Of a stretch of 64,000 bases of DNA, positions 57,141 to 64,000 are shown in pieces (the first letter of the stretch is position 1; each line of letters opens with the position of its first letter). The stretch is from Phyto melanocephala (lineage: Eukaryota > Arthropoda > Insecta > Diptera > Rhinophoridae). The notes under the pieces were generated by a model. The model saw only the letters and a program-made list of their open reading frames with translations. It did no database searches and was not told the DNA's origin. The stretch lies in NCBI GenBank assembly GCA_941918925.1, contig OW799233.1:172092235-172156234 (forward strand), written 5' to 3'. The translations under genes were made by a program, and so were the position numbers.

Positions 57141-58090
57141 TATTTTTTTAAAATAATAAATTGTAAATTGAGCAAACTACACTTTTATTTTACCAGTTGT
57201 TTGCTATTATTATGATGAACACTGTAAATATTAAGTAAAACCTTTACACATGTGTATATAACTAACATACTTATGTATGTATGTACATATTTTTTTTTAA
57301 ACATATGAACATACATATGTGCATAATAAATACGCATATTTATGTAAATTGTATTACTTTGAGCACTTCTAACAACTAACTGTGCTCTAGTGAATGTTGT
57401 GTGCATATGTGTGTGTGCGAATAATTTTTTTTACTCTTTTCATTTTCGACTGCTTCTCGTCATTTACATCACTTTGATGTCTGGAGCGAAAAATAAAAAG
57501 AGTATGCGTTCAGATTTTTTGTTCCTTGAATTTTATTTTAATTTTTTTTTTCATACTTTTTCTTACTAAGATGTGCAGTTATTAATCATAAAGAGAACAC
57601 AAACTCAAGAACATTTAATATGTTTTTTTTTTTTGCTAGGGCGATAAGTTGAATTTAAGAGGAAATTTGTATGTACTTATGTATATTCGCGTAACAAATA
57701 ATATATATAAGCATAAAGAATAATTTAAATAAAAGACGTTGACGTAAAGTGCAGCAGAAATGAAAAAATTCATTGCACATACTTGTAAAATGAAGATGAA
57801 CAGCTCTAGTGTAGTAATTCATAACGAAGCATAAATTGTAGAGAAAGGGTGGAAACACACAAGATGGTTTTTCTTTAAGAAGATACACTGTGGACCCTAA
57901 ATGTAGAAATGTATGGAGGCTACTAAATATTTTCTAAAACATAAAATGGCTATAAAATATTTTTGAAAATTTTTTTTAATATTAGTAAATGACAACATTG
58001 TGATATTACGACATCATGGAGCCCTTTGGAAACTGACCAATATTTTCTTTTTTTAAACTGAAGGCATGCATATTTTAGCCTAAATGTAAT
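57141..58090. other. AT-rich non-coding stretch
   Basis: ATGTATGTACATA-type repeats near 57270-57310. No exon recognised. Confidence 0.4.
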
Positions 58091-58092
58091 TA

Positions 58093-59779
58093 TCGGGTGG
58101 TTTATCGTGAGATTTAATTTATAAAGTAAAACAAAACATTTAATTTTGAAAGCGATCTTAAAGCTTTTGTTATTAGATAAAAGAACAATTTATGTTATTT
58201 ACTGTGTAAAACGGCCACGTGTAAGGTGGTATATTCAAAACATCCAATTTTTATCGACTCGTGCGAGCACAGCGACTGATATGCCGCGAATAACACGAGT
58301 AATGTTGATATACAAAGCTTTACTCTTATTGCCAAATGATTTTCACTGTGTCATGCGCTGTATGTCTTGTAGTGCGGTATTGTTGAAACCAAAGCTCACC
58401 GACACCATGCGCTTGAATTTCAGGAAACATATTTTTTTTATATTTTGTATTAACACGGTGCCATTACCATTGGCGGTAACATTCTGATTTGCATTTTTTT
58501 TTTTGGATCAATGGTGCCAATAGCACATAAATCACACCATACCGTCGTCCTCAATATATATAATGGTAGCTCTTGGTACTATTCGATTTACTCAATAAAG
58601 CAATCTTCTTTACTAAAGAATTCATTGGGCAAGAAATGTGCTTCATCACCTACAAAAAGTTTGTAATAAAACACTGCATTTTCATTGAGAATCAAATTAC
58701 TGAAAGAAAAATGCAAATTTAAGTGGCCTGGCTTAATTCTTTCACAAGTTCTCCTTGTTATTTATACCACCTACATCCGACCGAAAATGGAATACAACTC
58801 TTACGTATGGGCCGGTGCTTCAAAGTCTATTTTAGAGTTACTCGACCGCGTACAGGAGAGGGCGAAGGTGCTTATTAGTGACAGTCGGGTAACCAACTCT
58901 ATTGACTCTCTTGAACACCGTCGCAGTGTGGTTGTGTTTCACTGTTCTATCGATATTACAATGAAGTATGCTCCGATGAGATAAGGGATCTTGTTCCCGA
59001 AAACCGCAATTTTGCACGTAATACTTGCCTTTCCAAAAGAACACACCTATATGTGTTTCGATTGGGTAGTGGATCGAACTACATGCTATAGGGAAAATTA
59101 GTTCTGTAGTCGTAATGTTCGTATGTGGAATAGACCTCCGCTGAAGTTTTTCCAGCCACTTACAATGTTGAAAAATTTAAATCAAATGTCCACAAACACT
59201 ACTCCCTTTATACTCCTACCCACTACCTATTTTCCTGATACCAACACAATGCATTGCATGACTAAAGGCCATCCGCTTAGTATTGGATCTATTGAAAAAC
59301 AAACAAAAAAGTTGAATCATGTACGCTTTAAGGCTAATATTCTTACGTAAAATACGCCAATATGTCGAAAACAATAAGACAGGCTTCTAAGAACGGTGGC
59401 AAATCATTTTGTTAAAGTCTTTACGTAAAATCTTAGCTACAGCTGCTATATTCTTTTACCTTTATGCAATTTTTTGTCTATCCGGTCGAGTATCAAACAC
59501 TAATATAAGCTGGGACTCAAATTTGCGACTGGTATTGACACTAATGGCTTCCGTAGTTTCACAACGTGTAGCGTAAGTTCTTCAAACGCAAAAAAAATAT
59601 TTCTCACAGAAAGCTGTTTTTCTTAATACAGATGAACAATTTAAATACGCTGTTGTGGTATTAGTTATTCCATGATGACTTGCCAAAAGATACTGAACAA
59701 AAACGACAGTTTGATTTGAGTCATGCGTTATCTATAAAAAAAGCCTATTGAAAATCAATCCTCACACTTAATCACCCGA
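58093..59779 (-). mobile_element. mariner of a second family, split by a LINE tail
   Basis: Terminal repeats TCGGGTGGTTTATCGTGAG at 58093 and, as complement, TCGGGTGATTAAGTGTGAG ending at 59779 face each other; TA lies on both sides (58091-58092, 59780-59781). Minus-strand coding pieces: the N-terminal part between about 59380 and 59700, then GDEAHFLPNEFFSKED near 58650 and MFPEIQAHGVGELWFQQYRT near 58400, where Tyr replaces the catalytic Asp of FQQDG. Inactive. Confidence 0.75.
58690..59370 (+). pseudogene. non-LTR retrotransposon (LINE) ORF2 tail
   Basis: The + strand reads LLVIYTTYIRPKMEYNSYVW, AGASKSILELLDRVQERAKV and LISDSRVTNSIDSLEHRRSV, a conserved block after the reverse transcriptase in many insect LINEs (YxxxIRPxxEY..xWAGAS...LLDRVQ.RA). 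After a frameshift at about 58945 it continues with CSDEIRDLVPENRNFARNT and later MWNRPPLKFFQP. The N-terminal RT core is missing. The clade is not resolved. Inserted in the mariner. Confidence 0.8.
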
Positions 59780-60529
59780 TATATTGTCAAATTAAAATTA
59801 AAACACCAGTAATTCATTAAAACAATCTTACTCTTATCTTAAAACTCACTGAAATATTTATGAAAATCTGATGCCAAATTAACCTCAATGTAAAAGAGTA
59901 CAAAATGCCAATCAATTTAACACTATTTAATGTAATTACCGTAGTGTGTAATATTCAACAAATTGTATAATCATTAATTCATACATCAACTCCCCCATCA
60001 TATGCAAAATATGTGTGTTTATTTTTAAACATTTTTTAATTTATATGAAGTACTTGGTTACACCAAAGTATTTAAGGATTCTTTGAGTCATTTATTAAGT
60101 TCTATTCCTTTTCAACAGCACGAGTGTTCGTTTAAAGCGCCTGACGATAATAAATGTTGTTGTGTACTACAATACAATGAGCGTTAATCAAAAAGCTTAT
60201 CTGGCGGTAAAAAAATAGAATTCAAAAACAATTCTGGATGCACCATATAGAAAGGGGATTAATGCGGAAGTTGTGTAATATACAAAAAAGAGTATGTAGC
60301 AAAAAAAAAAATATGAGAAAAGTAAATCATCTTCCAAGTTTTTTTTGAGAGGAAAATTTATACACCATTTAAACAAAAGGTTTTTTAAATTTTTTTCAAT
60401 TTTTATACCAAAATTTCGGTAAACAAAATTATAATAATAATATAGAATAATAATAGAAAAAAAAATATTTTTTAAACAAAATTAAAAAAGAAAAAATCAA
60501 ATGTGTAAAAAACTTTTGTTGAGCAGTTA
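59780..60529. other. AT-rich non-coding stretch
   Basis: Nothing recognised. Confidence 0.4.
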
Positions 60530-60720
60530 CAAGGCGAATTCAATAAGGTGAACTTATTAGATCAGCTGATCATCAGCTGTTGACTACTTCTAGGGACCAC
60601 TTGTCAAATTTTTGTGTGTTTTTGACATATCGTTTTGTTTAACACTAACAAAAAACGCGTTTGTATTTTTTTACTTTGCAGTTGTTTTAGCGACGAGTTC
60701 ACCTTATTGAATTCGCCTTG
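60530..60720. mobile_element. MITE with perfect 25-bp inverted ends, 191 bp
   Basis: CAAGGCGAATTCAATAAGGT at the left is exactly repeated in reverse complement at the right. The outer 8 bp are AGCAGTTA (60522-60529) and ACCAGTTA (60721-60728), one mismatch, which fits a hAT-type target duplication. No coding. Confidence 0.85.
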
Positions 60721-61199
60721 ACCAGTTACTAGAAAGAAATTTCTTAACACATTTTTTTAGTTTCTTAAAGAAAAAAATTTATATAGAAGAGAATAAAATG
60801 AAGCATGAAATAAACGAAATAAAAATACTTCCGGGAAGAATACAAATTAAAGCCAATGAATATGATTAGACAACAAAATAAATCCTCCAATATGTTATTA
60901 AAGTATGCTGTGGAAGTCATAAAAATAATTAGTGAAAAATTTAATTTAAGGAAAAAAACCTTTCCAATAAAATTTTTAATTTTATAAAAATACAGAATGT
61001 AAATATTTTAGACCTATGTATAACAAACCCACTTAAGTTGAGAGAAGAAAATTTTCAACTTTCAATTTAACTTTCAAAGTTAAATTTTCAAAGCATTTTG
61101 TTTGCACTAATCAACACCGTTCTATACAAATCTTTGCGAAATATCTTATTCAGAATAATGAAATAAATTAAATGCACTTCAGCTCGTGTTGTTTTTGTG
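60721..61199. other. AT-rich non-coding stretch
   Basis: Nothing recognised. Confidence 0.4.
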
Positions 61200-61900
61200 T
61201 TTCTCCAAAAAAAATTTTAGATATATTAAAAAAATTTTACCTCAGGACCAAATCTCACAAAAATTTAAAACAAGAAGACCATGGAAGCCGTCAATGGGTA
61301 ACGGAGCAAAGTCTTTTATGATGAAGCCCATTTCTATCTGAATCGCCTACTAAATACACAAAATTGTCAAATTTGGGGCTCAAATAATTCTGATGCAATC
61401 GATGAGAAATACATGCACCTATAACGAGCAACTTTCTGGTGAACATTTTTTCCAGACAGCCTGATGGAGTGGTTTTTAATGGCATTCGTTACTAGAGCAT
61501 GTTAACTAAGTTCTTTTTGACTCAACATGGCAGCATGACAAAGCCACCTGCCACACAACACATGAAACTCTCCAATTATTGCAGCAACGATTACCGTAAT
61601 AGATTATCTTAAGATATATGACCACCAAGATCATGTAACTTAAAGCCGTTCGATCTTTTCTTTGCAGTTTTGTGAACTCCCAGGTTTATACGAATAAAAC
61701 AGAAACAATTCCTGAGCTAAAATTTAAGAGCCAACTAGTCATCGGTAAGATACAGCCACATCTGTGTGAAAATGTCATGGAAAATTTTATGAAAAGAGTT
61801 AAGAAATATTTATTCATGAGGTAGTCTTGATTTATCAGCTGATTATATTTTTTTTATTATTTTAAATTTCAGCTCTCATTTATTTCATATGTCAAACTTC
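61200..61900 (+). mobile_element. mariner remnant
   Basis: The + strand reads VYDEAHFYLNRLLNTQNCQI followed by WGSNNSD, then a degraded second block with ATCHTTHET-like wording (GCCACCTGCCACACAACACA) and a C-terminal part near 61620-61800 with stops. Terminal repeats were not found. Dead copy. Confidence 0.7.
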
Positions 61901-62378
61901 ATACATTAAAAAATAAACAAAACAATTCTCTCCGAACCGCTGTGATGAATAAATATGCCTTAGAAAAGAGTATAGGCCTGTCATCAGAGCTCTGGAGGGT
62001 CATATAAAGGATGGTTAATTTCATACTTAAAAAGAACATGTCTTTTTACAATTCAATGAAAAAAGCACAGGTTCTCAAAAAGTAAGTGTTTTTGTTTAAA
62101 AATAACAAACTGAATTCTTACTGGTAAACCATTCATAATATGAAAGTAATTTCATAAACGATTCTCTCATAAAATTTAATGAATTACATTAACTCACCGT
62201 AACCACTGATGTCATTTAAAGCAAAAGCAAATTTTATATAACTATATTTCACAAAATATATTCAATTTTGTTTTGTTTTTTTCAATGTAATTTTGAAATA
62301 ATAGTCATTAAAATTTAACTGATTTAATTTCTCTTATGATTTCTAAGTAAAACCTTAATGAGTAAATTCTTTTCCATT
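61901..62378. other. region downstream of the minus-strand exon
   Basis: Probably the 3' UTR and flank of the gene ending at 62379. Nothing else recognised. Confidence 0.4.
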
Positions 62379-62704
62379 TTATTTATCCGCGGAAGTTGAT
62401 GTACAATTAACTGCTGCACCCTGAGCACAAGCGCCACCTGCTTTATTGTCACAGTTGCCATCATCCAGTTGTTTGTCCGTTTCTTTTACGGTAAATGTGA
62501 CAAAGTATCTTTTATTGCTATCCAACTTTTTAGATGGCAGTGATATTAATTGTTTACTCTTGCCATGCGACAACTCGAGGGCAACTTTGCCACTGCAACC
62601 GGTGCCGGTGGTAAGGATTTTGGGCAGATAAAAACTACCCACACCGGTCTTTTTGTATGGTCCAAAACCAAATTTTGGCATTGTGTGATGATTCATCATG
62701 GGAA
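62379..62704 (-). CDS. last coding exon of an unrecognised gene
   Basis: On the minus strand a good acceptor (CTACTCTTTTTCCATTACAG) ends at 62705 and the exon enters in phase 1. It reads PMMNHHTMPKFGFGPYKKTG, VGSFYLPKILTTGTGCSGKV, LELSHGKSKQLISLPSKKLD and NKRYFVTFTVKETDKQLDDG, then a Cys-containing Gly/Ala tail ending NCTSTSADK. Stop at 62379-62381; AATAAA overlaps the stop. GC is clearly above the surroundings. Four Cys and an NCT glycosylation-type site would fit a secreted or extracellular protein, but no domain was identified. Earlier exons should lie at higher coordinates, and none was recognised up to 64000. The upstream Met codons of the open frame belong to the intron. Confidence 0.65.
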
Positions 62705-63168
62705 CTGTAATGGAAAAAGAGTAGATAAAACAATATGAAAAGAAAAGCATTACACAAACATGAGGGAGTTATAACGAAAATAAATTAATGAACTAAATCT
62801 AAAAAAGGGTTTGTCATTAATAAAACAAAACCCGCGACATAAATAAAAAAACATAATGAATTATTAATAAAAAGAATTTCTGTGATGCAAACTCATTTGT
62901 CAAGTCAGTGTAAAAGAATTTTATTGTTTTTAGTTGTATTTTTCTAATGTATTTTTCTACTTTATATTTTATACTTTTGTAGTTAAAGGGTTCGCACAAA
63001 GGACTAAGAAATTTCCTTTTAAACCTGATCATAAACAAGAAGTATTGTGTGTGTTTGCACTGTACAATAGTTCTAGTGTAAAGTTTAATTTCAGGCTGGA
63101 ATAGACGACATCCGTTCAAATTGACGAAAATATTTTGACAAGAAAAATTTTTTCTAATTACTATTTAG
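62705..63168. other. intron of the minus-strand gene (part)
   Basis: A/T-rich; an open frame at 62817-63119 has no family features and no splice support. Confidence 0.4.
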
Positions 63169-63262
63169 TGCCGTATTCATTAAAAATATTTTAGGTTTAT
63201 TAAAGGCTTATTTGACAGATGTTGTAGAGAAATTTTTCAAATAAACCTAAAATATTTTTTAA
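63169..63262. mobile_element. foldback MITE, right arm partly lost
   Basis: TGCCGTATTCATTAAAAATA then TTTTAGGTTTATTAAAGGCT matches the left arm of 35709-35825. The right arm ends in ATAAACCTAAAATATTTTTT and lacks the terminal GAATACGGCA. Confidence 0.7.
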
Positions 63263-63439
63263 AAAAATAAATATAAAACCAAAATTAATGACTAAATATA
63301 TAGTGATTTATTTTGTATTATGTCTGAAGAGTTCAAAAATCAAATGATTTTTTAATGATTTATGATTATGATTTTAATGATTTAATGATTTAACTTCTTC
63401 AATTAAATTCACTATAGAAAAGGAATCTGATTTGAGAAA

Positions 63440-63790
63440 CTATGACAAACAAGTGATTTTCAGGGTTTCAGCTCTTGACAAAGTGCTTAATTAAGCCAAA
63501 ATCAATAGTTATTTTAACATTGGCATGTCATTGAATATCACATAGAAGTCATGCATATTTGGTAAAAAGCATCCAATGTTTCATATGTTTTTTTACATGA
63601 AGTGTTGAAGAATTTTTGCATAAATATTGAAATCATTTTTAAGAATATAATTTATAAAAAATTGTTTGGAACTTAAGGATTCATTTAAAATTAATGCTTT
63701 GACACTATTGACTTAAAAGTCTTGAAAATGTAATTCACTTCACTTTACTACTTAAAATTTTTATTATTATTTTTGCTGGGTAATTGGTTG
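63440..63790 (-). repeat. dispersed repeat, relative of 36690-37570
   Basis: GGCATGTCATTGAATATCAC, AGTCATGCATATTTGG and TTTTTGCTGGGTAATTGGTTGG resemble, in reverse, the pieces around 36690-37400. Similarity is weak. Confidence 0.35.
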
Positions 63791-63859
63791 GCATAATTGC
63801 TTATTCACACTTTGTTGATTGGTATATAAGATATGCTTTAGCCGTTTATAACTGACTTG

Positions 63860-64000
63860 TTAATTTTGTGAACGAAAATTCGTTCAACATGGCCCGATAA
63901 CGATCGACAATTTTGCTTGTTTACATAGCCGCCAAGATCAAAATGAGCTTCATATGAAAAGATGATTTTTTTTTGGCAAAATCTGCATATTCTGTAAGTC
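63860..64000 (-). mobile_element. mariner fragment with an internal deletion
   Basis: Same family and orientation as 1-355. On the minus strand the reading passes from ...SFDLGGYVNKQNC-like wording straight to DRYRAMLNEF, skipping about 135 bp that are present in the 1-355 copy. It is cut by the window edge. Confidence 0.75.

Noticed and set aside
58146..58487. 113-codon open frame on the + strand
   Set aside because: It is antisense to mariner transposase sequence on the minus strand (MFPEIQAHGVGELWFQQ).
62817..63119. 100-codon minus-strand open frame as the preceding exon of the 62379-62704 gene
   Set aside because: A/T-rich composition with many Phe, Lys and Ile, no donor in the required phase identified.
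1..64000. tRNA and rRNA genes
   Set aside because: No cloverleaf with A/B-box-like sequence or rRNA segment was noticed on reading; a covariance scan was not possible.

Overview
The window looks like nuclear DNA of a higher (brachyceran, schizophoran-type) fly. It is very AT-rich. Every gene-like signal is an intron-bounded exon rather than a continuous reading frame. The repeats are those of fly genomes: DINE-1/mini-me-like elements with a GTCY-rich block, DD41D mariners, Helitrons with CTAG ends, Jockey-type LINE tails, piggyBac, Penelope-like and Transib pieces. No bacterial gene, operon, rRNA, tRNA or CRISPR array was seen. The species cannot be named from this sequence.

Host genes occupy very little of the window. 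On the + strand, an exon at 8903-9111 ends in phase 1. Two candidate last exons follow, at 16062-16336 and 41448-41512. Both start in the matching phase and carry a stop, so they look like alternative C-termini of one large gene whose earlier exons lie to the left of the window. On the - strand, 62379-62704 is the last coding exon of a second, unrecognised gene. Neither protein was recognised.

Most of the rest is intron or intergenic DNA loaded with transposons. 1-355: mariner piece. 2693-4542: foldback, duplicated blocks, and a Helitron holding a Penelope-like fragment. 6184-7440: DINE-like element and Helitron end. 10889-12700: tandem duplication, piggyBac remnant and dead mariner. 13099-14744: a Transib derivative with both ends and a 5-bp target duplication. 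17050-21906: mariner, a TA-flanked MITE, a Jockey tail, two Helitrons and a hAT MITE. 22729-27233: a DINE-like element, then a mariner split by a larger DINE-like element that itself holds a small mariner. 28070-29915: mariner split by a truncated Transib. 32861-38011: dispersed repeats, foldbacks and a second hAT MITE. 38480-40407: two mariners, one nearly intact. 45033-49222: hammerhead-like motif, mariner, second large DINE-like element. 49588-52683: DINE-like element, MITEs, Helitron. 55430-59779: nested mariners, hAT-like element and LINE tail. 60530-64000: MITE, mariner, terminal exon, foldback, dispersed repeat, mariner.

The most informative signals are: (1) the Transib copy whose two ends both read as heptamer, 23-bp spacer and A-rich nonamer-like block, flanked by CGTCG on both sides; (2) the phase-matched alternative last exons, one only 65 bp long; (3) three hammerhead-ribozyme-like motifs, two of them closely related copies with different single core changes; (4) a chain of nested insertions that gives relative ages for the transposon families.
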